Positions 8,216-15,410 of a DNA stretch of 17,896 bases are shown here, in pieces. The translations under genes were made by a program, and so were the position numbers. Within the stretch, counting starts at the first letter, position 1. Every line of letters begins with the position of its first letter. The DNA lies in contig USDN01000059.1 in NCBI GenBank assembly GCA_900553515.1, positions 1 through 17,896 on the forward strand. Reading direction: 5' to 3'. A model generated the notes under the pieces. The model did no database searches. It saw only the letters and a program-made list of their open reading frames with translations, and was not told the origin of the DNA. The DNA is from an uncultured Blautia sp. Its GTDB lineage: Bacteria; Bacillota; Clostridia; Lachnospirales; Lachnospiraceae.

Positions 8216-10057
8216 TCAGCCCCGCTCCGGAAGCGGAATGTACATGTTTTCTTCCAGCTCCTCTCTGGATAAAAACGGATACATATCCTCCAGCGGTGCA
8301 GAGATCATCCTTCCATCCGGAAGCTTTTTAGAGGAAGTCTTCGGCTCTGTTTTCTGATATTTGGTGACAAACACCTCGCAGATCACAGCCCCTTCCGTTT
8401 CCAGTGCCTTATTGATTTTTTCTTCCAGCTCCTCTGAGCTGTGAATACAGTCATAAGGAAATCCGTATGCCGGAGCAAGCCGGCTAAGATCCGGAAAGCT
8501 TAAATCTCCGCTTTCTTCCCCTACACCTACCAGCGGCTCTCCGAAATAAGTCTGCTGTGTCTGACGGATAGAATGATATCCCTGATTATTTATCACAAAA
8601 AGCTTCACCGGCAGACGATTGTGGATGATAGTCTGAAGCTCCTGAATATTCATCTGGAGACTTCCTTCTCCGGTCACACATACCACCGGCTTCTTTTCAG
8701 ATGCAATACAGACTCCAATAGCTCCCGGAAGGCAGAATCCCATGGATGCCGTGTTGGGATTTGTAATAAATCGCTGTCCTTTTTTCACCTTAAAGGTCTG
8801 GCTTCCTGCTACGCGGGAAGTCCCCACACTGACCATCAGATTCTGATCTTCTTTCATGGCTTTTGACAGTTCTTCATAAAAAGCATAGATATTAGTGCAG
8901 TCTTCTTCTACAGTCTCATAATGCTTTTCTGTGACCACCGGATATTTTTCTTTCCATAGCAGACACTGCTCTCTCCATGCCTTTCCCTGAAACAGAGGGG
9001 TTTCTTTTGAAGCGCCCCTGTTCCGGGCAGACAGGATCAGCTTTTTGATCAGTTCTCCTGCATCTCCGCATACCGGAAGGCTTACATGAAGACTTGGTTT
9101 TTTTAATTCATTTTCATCAATGTCATTGAGAATGGTATAGCTTTCTCTTGCCCAGTCCTGAAACTGGAAACCGGTCTGGGCAAATCCCTGACGGTTTCCA
9201 ATAGAAAGAAGCACATCGCTGTTCTGAAGAGCAAAGTTTCCAGGTCTTGTTCCGGTTCCTCCGCTTCTTCCCACAAACAGAGGATGGTCATATTCCATGG
9301 CATCTACACTGCTCATTCCTGTCACTACAGGAACCCCCAGCAGCTCTGCCAGCTGGTGAAATTCCTTCGACGCCCCTGCAAGACGCACACCGTTTCCCGG
9401 AGAAAGTACCGGACGGCTGCTGTTCTGGATCTTATCCAGAATCTGGTCTATAATCTCCTGCGAGATTTTCGCCGGCTGCTGTTCCGGATTTTCAGAAGGA
9501 TCATAAGACGAAAGATCCTCAGTTTCCACCACAGCTCCCTGTACGTCCAGAGGAATATCCAGCCATACAGGACCGGGTCTTCCATTTACCGCAAGATAAA
9601 GGGCTTTTTCCAGATGATAACGGATCTCCTCCGGCCGGATCACCATATGGGCATATTTTGTCAGGGGCTTTACTACCGGGACAATATTACATTCCTGCAC
9701 GCCCATACTTCTCAGCGGAAGTCCGGAAGCCTCCACTGTGGTGGCATATCTGGCCTGACCGGAAAATACGATCATGGGAATGGAATCCATCCATCCTCCC
9801 AGCACACCTGTCACTGCATTGGTAGCGCCGGGTCCTGTGGTGACACAGACCGCCGCCATTTTGTTTCCCAGACGCGCATAGGCTTCTGCTGCCATGGCAC
9901 AGGCCTGTTCATGATGCTGATAGGTGCAGCGAAGCTTTGGATGATGACCAAAGGCGTCATTCATGTGCATGGCGCCTCCTCCGGTCACGGTAAACACATC
10001 CTGTATACCCCACTGTGCAATATATTCTGCAATATAATCAGATACTTTCTGTTTCAT
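8216..10057 (-). CDS. ThDP-dependent acetolactate-synthase-like enzyme (candidate YerE-like sugar branching enzyme)
   Basis: The 613 residues have the three-domain layout of acetohydroxyacid synthases. The N-terminal Pyr domain carries the activating Glu50 (HHEQACAMAAEAYAR). The central domain (about 195-345) corresponds to the FAD/nucleotide-binding middle domain. The C-terminal PP domain carries a cofactor motif at 463-466 that reads GEGS instead of GDGS, followed by Asn490-Asn491 at the expected distance. Housekeeping acetolactate synthase is possible, but the gene sits within a dideoxysugar operon, away from ilvN, ilvC or leu genes. YerE of yersiniose synthesis is a ThDP flavoenzyme of this family that adds the two-carbon unit from pyruvate to C-4 of CDP-4-keto-3,6-dideoxyglucose. 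The substrate would be the product of the rfbG and rfbH enzymes encoded here. The gene starts 12 bases after the preceding CapK stop with a GGTGGAG ribosome binding site. Confidence 0.85.
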   Translation of the reverse strand: MKQKVSDYIAEYIAQWGIQDVFTVTGGGAMHMNDAFGHHPKLRCTYQHHEQACAMAAEAYARLGNKMAAVCVTTGPGATNAVTGVLGGWMDSIPMIVFSGQARYATTVEASGLPLRSMGVQECNIVPVVKPLTKYAHMVIRPEEIRYHLEKALYLAVNGRPGPVWLDIPLDVQGAVVETEDLSSYDPSENPEQQPAKISQEIIDQILDKIQNSSRPVLSPGNGVRLAGASKEFHQLAELLGVPVVTGMSSVDAMEYDHPLFVGRSGGTGTRPGNFALQNSDVLLSIGNRQGFAQTGFQFQDWARESYTILNDIDENELKKPSLHVSLPVCGDAGELIKKLILSARNRGASKETPLFQGKAWREQCLLWKEKYPVVTEKHYETVEEDCTNIYAFYEELSKAMKEDQNLMVSVGTSRVAGSQTFKVKKGQRFITNPNTASMGFCLPGAIGVCIASEKKPVVCVTGEGSLQMNIQELQTIIHNRLPVKLFVINNQGYHSIRQTQQTYFGEPLVGVGEESGDLSFPDLSRLAPAYGFPYDCIHSSEELEEKINKALETEGAVICEVFVTKYQKTEPKTSSKKLPDGRMISAPLEDMYPFLSREELEENMYIPLPERG

Positions 10058-10069
10058 TTTTTCTCCACC

Positions 10070-11389
10070 TTACATATAATCCGGACATTTCTGCACACAT
10101 ACCATACGTTTTCCGGATGCCTCAATCGGAATCTCATCCACATACGTCACATCGATCTGCGCTTCGTCCCCCAGATATTTCCGATAGGAGGCAACTACCT
10201 CTTCCTCGTTGACTCTGGTACGATCTGCATTCAGAAGAAGCTCGTAGCGTTTCTTTTCCCACTGGATACATTTTGCCTGATGTACGATTCCTTCCATATT
10301 GATCAGAACGTTCATAAACACATGGATGGATAAAGGCTCTCCCTTGCAGTTGTACATCATGGAGCCCCGACGTCCGTAGATTTCCGTAAAATATCCGTGC
10401 TTTCTTCCCTTTTCATCAGTCACTTCTTTATAGATTCCGGTATCTCCGGTATCATAACGAATCATAGGAAAAGCTTTGTTATAATAGTCAGTTACAACAA
10501 TCCTGCCCAGCTCTCCCGGTTTTACCGGTTCATCCGAATCAAGACTGAGCATTTCAATATAAAAATTATACAGATCCACGGTATAATGGTCCTCATCCCC
10601 TACCTGGCAGGCAAGGAAGCCGTTTTCATTATTTCCGTAGGAGCGTACAGCCGTAAAACCAAAAATCTCCCGTATCTCGTCATAAGTCTTCTGTGGAAGA
10701 GCCTCGCCCATAGCAAAAACCATTTCCACATCCCATTTGCTGATATCTACATTTTTTCTCTTCAGATAGCCGGCAAGAACCACCAGCGCGCTGGAGTAAG
10801 CTACCAGAACCTGGATCCGGTCTTTGCGGATCTTTTCACAGATCCCGGCCAGCGCCTCGTCTCCCATGTTGGAGATATCGATCATGATCAGGTTGTTTTT
10901 AAAAGATTTCCATTTGGAGATTACATTTTTTCCCGGGATCCATACACGAAATTCTCCTCTTTTCATTCCCATACGAAAGCCATTCAGCTCCATAAAGGAA
11001 ATAAAGTTCATATTCACCCGGTTCATTTTGTCTCCGTCGCAAAGCACCGTAAACGGAGCGCCTGTGGATCCGCTGGTCTTCAGCTGGAACAGGCTGTCCT
11101 TTTTGTCCTGATACATGTGGCAGAGGATGGTATCCTTGTTTTCGTTGTATTTCATTTTTGTCATAACAGGAAAATCTGTGATATCACGGGCATTCTGATA
11201 ATCCTTATAATACGCGGAGTGCTTTTTCGCATGTTCCAGAAGCATCTCCACACGGCGCTGCGCGTATTCCTCAGTGATCCCTTCTACGATCTCCCGTTTA
11301 TTTACTGCTTTTATTTTTGCAAGCTTCCCTCCGTGAAGCCTGTCCAGACCGTTAAAAGCAGCCCTTCTCAAAATTTCTCCAGCCTGCAT
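10070..11389 (-). CDS. CapK/PaaK-family adenylate-forming enzyme, copy 1
   Basis: This 439-residue cytoplasmic enzyme belongs to the phenylacetate-CoA ligase-like branch of the ANL superfamily that is common in polysaccharide clusters. The phosphate-binding loop is KTSGSTGAP (104-112). The adenine-side motif is SYGNNENG (250-257), followed by RYDTGDTG (311-318) and YGRRG (338-342). A catalytic-Lys region IPIEASGKR lies at 420-428. It should activate a carboxylate with ATP. The acid and the acceptor (CoA, sugar amine or hydroxyl) cannot be inferred, and no acyl carrier protein or dedicated acyltransferase is visible. The start ATG has AAGGA at 6-base spacing. An 85-base gap separates it from the flippase, the largest gap in the operon. 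Genome annotations often label the family 'phenylacetate-CoA ligase', which is probably misleading in this setting. Confidence 0.85.
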   Translation of the reverse strand: MQAGEILRRAAFNGLDRLHGGKLAKIKAVNKREIVEGITEEYAQRRVEMLLEHAKKHSAYYKDYQNARDITDFPVMTKMKYNENKDTILCHMYQDKKDSLFQLKTSGSTGAPFTVLCDGDKMNRVNMNFISFMELNGFRMGMKRGEFRVWIPGKNVISKWKSFKNNLIMIDISNMGDEALAGICEKIRKDRIQVLVAYSSALVVLAGYLKRKNVDISKWDVEMVFAMGEALPQKTYDEIREIFGFTAVRSYGNNENGFLACQVGDEDHYTVDLYNFYIEMLSLDSDEPVKPGELGRIVVTDYYNKAFPMIRYDTGDTGIYKEVTDEKGRKHGYFTEIYGRRGSMMYNCKGEPLSIHVFMNVLINMEGIVHQAKCIQWEKKRYELLLNADRTRVNEEEVVASYRKYLGDEAQIDVTYVDEIPIEASGKRMVCVQKCPDYM

Positions 11390-11442
11390 ATTTTTTCCTT
11401 TCCATTAAGAGCAGAATTTTATTCTTCCGCATATTTATTTTA

Positions 11443-11465
11443 CAGTGATCCCATTTTCCTCACTG
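11443..11465 (-). other. Small hairpin in the flippase-CapK gap
   Basis: CAGTGA (11443-11448) and TCACTG (11460-11465) are reverse complements with an 11-base loop, within the only sizeable gap of the operon. On the minus-strand transcript it is followed by TAAAATAAAT rather than a U-tract. It could be a processing or stabilising stem or a weak attenuator, not a clear terminator. Confidence 0.3.
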
Positions 11466-11474
11466 AATCATGCC

Positions 11475-12692
11475 TTACTGCTTCAGCGGCTGTGCTTTTC
11501 TGTCTCCTGCTTTCCAGAATCCCAGAAGAATCACTGCCGCCACACGGATGGCATTAGCAATCAGAACCGCTTCCGCAAATCCCATGATACCGCTGTTCTT
11601 TGTAAAAAGCAACACAAGAGCAGTGATGATCACCAGATGAATGATCTGCAGGATCAACTGCCATTTTTCTTCTGTAAAGGTCAGCACTACAATAAAAAGA
11701 TAAGCAGACAGAACTCCCAGTATCTGACTGAGGTTCACAACCGTCATCATTCCTTTTACAGACTCATAAAGATCCCCGTAAAACAGCCATACAAACAACG
11801 GTGTTCCAATCTGAGAACCTATAAAAAACACAAGACTGACACCCACACCGATTCCGGTAAACTGCAGAAACTGCTTCCTTCCCATACGTTCCTGATTCCG
11901 TGTAAGATAAGAAATAATGATCGTGTTCACTGGAGCCACCAGAAGCACCAGTGTTTTTCCGATCAGAGATGTCACATAATACTGTGTTACTGCCAGATGC
12001 CCGATCAGATGCTCCAGAACAAGGCGATCAATGTTCAGCGTCAGATTAGTGATCAGATAGGAAACAACAAGAAATCCACCTCTCTGAAAGGCTGTGCCAA
12101 ACCAGCTGCTTCTCTTAAAAAATCCATGGAATACGGTTCCGGTGGCTGCAAGATATATAAGTGCCGCCACTTCTCCTGTCACAAATACCAGAAACCAGTT
12201 TTTTGTCAGCAGATAAAGTCCAAAGCCTGCCACATATCCCACAGTCAGCACTGCATAATAATTAAAATAATTCCGGTAATTCAGATTCAGACGATATTCC
12301 ACATCTCCATAATACCGGAAGATTGTAGTCATAAGAAGAAGGACGGTCCAGAAGATCACGGAAACAGAGGTCATGGAGTTTTTTCCCACCATCAGAGTCA
12401 CAACCGTACCCATACCCCCAAATAAAAGAAGCAGGATATTATAGTCTCCGTTCTTTACCTGGTAATCTCTTCTCACAACAAGGCGGCTGGTGTTTAAAGC
12501 CTGCCCCACCGAAGGACAGAGAATCGCCACCAGCCCCATAAGATACAGCAGCTCACCAAGCTGGTCACTTCCCATGAAACGGTTCAGCAGCGGATAAACC
12601 AGAACCTGCAGAACCCCGTTCATCAGAAGCGCGCCTCCTATGGTGTAGGCTGTATTTGATACAATTTTTTTATTTTTTTCTTTCGATGCCAA
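11475..12692 (-). CDS. MOP-superfamily polysaccharide flippase (Wzx/PST-like)
   Basis: This is a 405-residue integral membrane protein with roughly twelve hydrophobic segments, a short basic N-terminus (KEKNKKIVSN) and the layout of polysaccharide-synthesis (PST/Wzx) transporters. Examples include the first helix around AYTIGGALLMNGVLQVLVYPLL and the positively charged NQERMGRKQFLQF loop before the second half. It would move a polyprenyl-linked sugar or oligosaccharide across the membrane. The start is a TTG at 12690-12692. The next Met is codon 24, inside the first helix, whereas the TTG has GGGGAGGG-like sequence 6 bases upstream. It lies between two CapK paralogs and starts 16 bases after the stop of CapK copy 2. 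The family is somewhat shorter here than many Wzx proteins. The substrate is unknown. Confidence 0.85.
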   Translation of the reverse strand: MASKEKNKKIVSNTAYTIGGALLMNGVLQVLVYPLLNRFMGSDQLGELLYLMGLVAILCPSVGQALNTSRLVVRRDYQVKNGDYNILLLLFGGMGTVVTLMVGKNSMTSVSVIFWTVLLLMTTIFRYYGDVEYRLNLNYRNYFNYYAVLTVGYVAGFGLYLLTKNWFLVFVTGEVAALIYLAATGTVFHGFFKRSSWFGTAFQRGGFLVVSYLITNLTLNIDRLVLEHLIGHLAVTQYYVTSLIGKTLVLLVAPVNTIIISYLTRNQERMGRKQFLQFTGIGVGVSLVFFIGSQIGTPLFVWLFYGDLYESVKGMMTVVNLSQILGVLSAYLFIVVLTFTEEKWQLILQIIHLVIITALVLLFTKNSGIMGFAEAVLIANAIRVAAVILLGFWKAGDRKAQPLKQ

Positions 12693-12698
12693 AAAGCA

Positions 12699-12706
12699 CC
12701 CTCCCC
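12699..12706 (-). promoter_or_regulatory. Ribosome binding site supporting the TTG start of the flippase
   Basis: The minus strand reads GGGGAGGG at these positions, 6 bases before the TTG at 12692. No ATG or GTG in frame has a comparable site, so the rare TTG is taken as the start. Confidence 0.6.
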
Positions 12707-12708
12707 AG

Positions 12709-14025
12709 TTATTTTTTTATGTATTTCTCACACCGGTTCTCAAAGGATTTCCGTTTTCCAGAATTCAGCACCGGGATCTCGTCCACATATTCCACGGTAA
12801 TTTCCGCTTCCTCTCCAAAATACGGTCCGATAAAATCCAGGATGGCTTTTTCATCGATCTGCTCTTTGTCTCCGTTCAGCCAGAGAGTATATCGGGTTTC
12901 ATCCTCCTGAATGAAACGGTACTGGTCGATCCCTTTCGCCATGGAAAGACCGTTCAGAAGCACAAAAGGAGAAACGATCCGTCCCTTGCAGTCGTAGATC
13001 ATATCGCCCCGCCGTCCATACAGCTCCTTCAGATACAGGCGGAAACGTCCGTCTTTTTCCTTCCGTTCTGCCACTGCCAGATCTCCATTGTCATAGCGGA
13101 TCAGAGGAATGGCATAATTATAAAGGTCTGTGATCACGATACGCCCCAGTTCTCCGGGCTCTGCCGGTTCATCACTGTCAAGCTTCAGAATCTCATAATA
13201 ATAGCTTTCCGTATCTATATAGTAGCTTTCGTCTTCCTCCCGCTGAAGTCCCATGATCCCGTTTTCTTCATTGGAATACCAGGAGCGCACGGTACAGCGG
13301 AAAATCTTTTCCAGATTTCTCCGGACCTCGCCGGGCATACTCTCTGAAATCGGAAGAATAGCTTTTACGCAGAAACCTTTTGTGTCCACATGATATTTTT
13401 CGATATAGCGTCCCAGTTCTCCGATAGCAGAGGAATAGCCAATGATACACTTTACCTTTTTCTTCCGGATCACAGAAACCATCTTTCCAAGAGCCTTATC
13501 ATCCAGATTGGAGCAGTCCATCATGATCAGATTTTCTGCAGTGCGGGAAAGCCAACTCTTTTTTGCATGATCTCCCACCCACATACGGATAAAAGCTTCT
13601 TTCATACCGATATAATAGCCTCCCGCAGCTCCCAGAAAAATACTGGCAGCTGTATTATGGAGGATCTTGTTGCGGTTCTGGATCATGGCAAAGGGTGTTC
13701 CTGTAGACCCGCTGGTATACATGATCCGGTTGTCGGAAGCCTCTTTGTAAACGCTGGACTGGCACTCCTCATAATGACTTCTGTAAGCGTCCTTATTCAT
13801 CACCGGCATTTTTTCCAGCGGGGTATCCGGATCAAAGTCCTTATAAAATTCCGTAGTACGCACTGCATGAGCAATCAGCTTACGGATTTTTTCCTGCGTC
13901 CTGTCTATGGGAGTTCCTTTTTTGTAGCTGTCCCGGATCTCCTCGTAATACTTCCGGACCTTTCCGCCCTTCAGCCGGTCCACGGTCCAGAAACCGTACC
14001 AGCGCAGCTTTTCGTCAATTATCAT
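12709..14025 (-). CDS. CapK/PaaK-family adenylate-forming enzyme, copy 2
   Basis: This 438-residue paralog of the gene at 10070-11389 is clearly alignable end to end. Examples are LDSDEPAEPGELGRIVITD, IRYDNGDLA, YGRRGDMIYDCKG and the terminal YVDEIPVLNSGKR catalytic region. The phosphate loop is YTSGSTGTPF near residues 103-112. It should form an acyl-adenylate from a carboxylic acid; the acid is unknown. Divergence from copy 1 across the substrate-side region (SWYSNEENG versus SYGNNENG) suggests different or successive substrates, or a duplicated pair in the course of specialising. Two in-frame ATGs are available. The one at 14031 lies only 2 bases from AAGGA (14034-14038), whereas that at 14025 has a normal 8-base spacing and is preferred; the longer form would be 440 residues. 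It starts about 24 bases after the rfbH stop. Confidence 0.84.
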   Translation of the reverse strand: MIIDEKLRWYGFWTVDRLKGGKVRKYYEEIRDSYKKGTPIDRTQEKIRKLIAHAVRTTEFYKDFDPDTPLEKMPVMNKDAYRSHYEECQSSVYKEASDNRIMYTSGSTGTPFAMIQNRNKILHNTAASIFLGAAGGYYIGMKEAFIRMWVGDHAKKSWLSRTAENLIMMDCSNLDDKALGKMVSVIRKKKVKCIIGYSSAIGELGRYIEKYHVDTKGFCVKAILPISESMPGEVRRNLEKIFRCTVRSWYSNEENGIMGLQREEDESYYIDTESYYYEILKLDSDEPAEPGELGRIVITDLYNYAIPLIRYDNGDLAVAERKEKDGRFRLYLKELYGRRGDMIYDCKGRIVSPFVLLNGLSMAKGIDQYRFIQEDETRYTLWLNGDKEQIDEKAILDFIGPYFGEEAEITVEYVDEIPVLNSGKRKSFENRCEKYIKK

Positions 14026-14049
14026 CTGCATGTTCCTTCCCGGCTGTTC

Positions 14050-15390
14050 TTAAAGTTCTCCGGCCTCCCGGATAACTTTTGCCATATAGTCGATCTTTTC
14101 ATCTGTCATTCCCGGATACAGACCTACCCAGAAGGTATCACGCATGATCCTGTCTGTATTTTCCAGTGTTCCGGCAATACGGTAACCCTTTCCTTCGGCT
14201 CTCATCTGGTCAAAACACGGATGCTTGGTGAGGTTTCCGGCAAACAGCATTCTTGTCTGGACGCCTTTGCTTTCAATATAAGGAACCACCTTGTTTCTGT
14301 CTACACCTTCTTTACAGGTAAGAAGGAAGCCGAACCAGCTTGGATCTGAATTCGGGCATGCTTCCGGAAGGATAAATTTCTCTTCCATTCCCTCCAGGGC
14401 TTTGCGGAGACGGGCATAATTATGACGTCTTCTTTCTACAAATCCCGGGAATTTCTCCAGCTGGGCGCAGCCGACTGCCGCCTGCATGTCTGTTGCCTTC
14501 AGGTTATATCCAAAGTGGGAATATACATATTTATGATCGTATCCCAGAGGAAGCTCTCCGTACTGTCTGTCAAAACGATGTCCACAGACGTTGTCCTTTC
14601 CGGACGGACAGCGGCAGTCGCGTCCCCAGTCGCGAAGAGATCTTACGATCTTGTGGAGCAGCGGATTTCTGGTATAAACAGCGCCGCCCTCTCCCATAGT
14701 CATATGATGAGGCGGATAAAAACTGGAGGTTCCAATATCACCGATCGTTCCGGTCAGTTTTTTCTCGCCGTTGATCTCATACTCAGAGCCCAGAGCATCA
14801 CAGTTATCCTCGATCAGCCACAGCTGATGAGCCTGACAGAAATCTGTCAGTGCTTTCAGATCAAAAGGATTTCCCAGTGTATGCGCGATCATCACTGCCT
14901 TTGTTTTTGGAGAAAGCGCTTCTTCCAGACGGGTCACATCGATATTATACTGAGGAATGGTCACATCCACGAACACCGGAACCGCTCCGTACTGAATCAT
15001 AGGTGCTACTGTTGTTGGAAATCCTGCAGCCACAGTAATAACCTCATCTCCCGGAAGCACCTGACGTTCTCCAAGAAGAGGGGAGGTCAGCGCCATAAAT
15101 GCAAGAAGGTTTGCGGAAGAGCCGGAATTTACCAGAGAGCAGAAACGTACTCCCAGATATTTCGCAAAGTTCTCCTCAAACTGATCTGCATATCTTCCTG
15201 CCGTCAGCCAGAACTCCAGTGCGCTGTCCACCAGATTCACCATCTCTCTGGAATCGTAAACTCTGGAAGCATAAGGGAGCCTGTCTCCTTCTTCAAAAGG
15301 CTTCTGCTGATTATGATATTTGCGGCAGTAATCATCTACCATACCAAGGATTTCTTCCCTGGCCTGCTGTTCTGTCATATTTTCAAACAT
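14050..15390 (-). CDS. rfbH: RfbH/E1-type CDP-4-keto-6-deoxyglucose 3-dehydrase
   Basis: This 446-residue PMP-dependent aspartate-aminotransferase-fold enzyme removes the C-3 hydroxyl of CDP-4-keto-6-deoxyglucose, the key step to 3,6-dideoxyhexoses. The Lys that normally binds PLP is replaced by His in FYPPHHMTMGEGG (His228-His229), the hallmark of 3-dehydrases rather than aminotransferases. Cys259-x-Cys261-x7-Cys269 (GRDCRCPSGKDNVCG) plus Cys197 (IEDNCDALG) match the cysteine set that holds the [2Fe-2S] cluster in Yersinia E1, though I count 61 residues between the first two. This indicates an iron-sulfur-dependent enzyme needing a reductase partner, which is not in this window. GAGGAG with 7-base spacing precedes the ATG. 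It lies 20 bases after rfbG. Equivalent names are ddhC and ascC. Confidence 0.93.
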   Translation of the reverse strand: MFENMTEQQAREEILGMVDDYCRKYHNQQKPFEEGDRLPYASRVYDSREMVNLVDSALEFWLTAGRYADQFEENFAKYLGVRFCSLVNSGSSANLLAFMALTSPLLGERQVLPGDEVITVAAGFPTTVAPMIQYGAVPVFVDVTIPQYNIDVTRLEEALSPKTKAVMIAHTLGNPFDLKALTDFCQAHQLWLIEDNCDALGSEYEINGEKKLTGTIGDIGTSSFYPPHHMTMGEGGAVYTRNPLLHKIVRSLRDWGRDCRCPSGKDNVCGHRFDRQYGELPLGYDHKYVYSHFGYNLKATDMQAAVGCAQLEKFPGFVERRRHNYARLRKALEGMEEKFILPEACPNSDPSWFGFLLTCKEGVDRNKVVPYIESKGVQTRMLFAGNLTKHPCFDQMRAEGKGYRIAGTLENTDRIMRDTFWVGLYPGMTDEKIDYMAKVIREAGEL

Positions 15391-15410
15391 AGTCTGTCTC
15401 CTCTTTTATT

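Noticed and set aside
8216..10057. Housekeeping acetolactate synthase for branched-chain amino acids
   Set aside because: There is no ilvN, ilvC, ilvD or leu neighbour; the gene is embedded with 12- and 33-base gaps in a dideoxysugar operon and its cofactor motif deviates. Not fully excluded.
14050..15390. DegT/DnrJ/EryC1 sugar aminotransferase
   Set aside because: The PLP-binding Lys is replaced by His and a CxC-x7-C cysteine set is present, which marks a 3-dehydrase rather than an aminotransferase.
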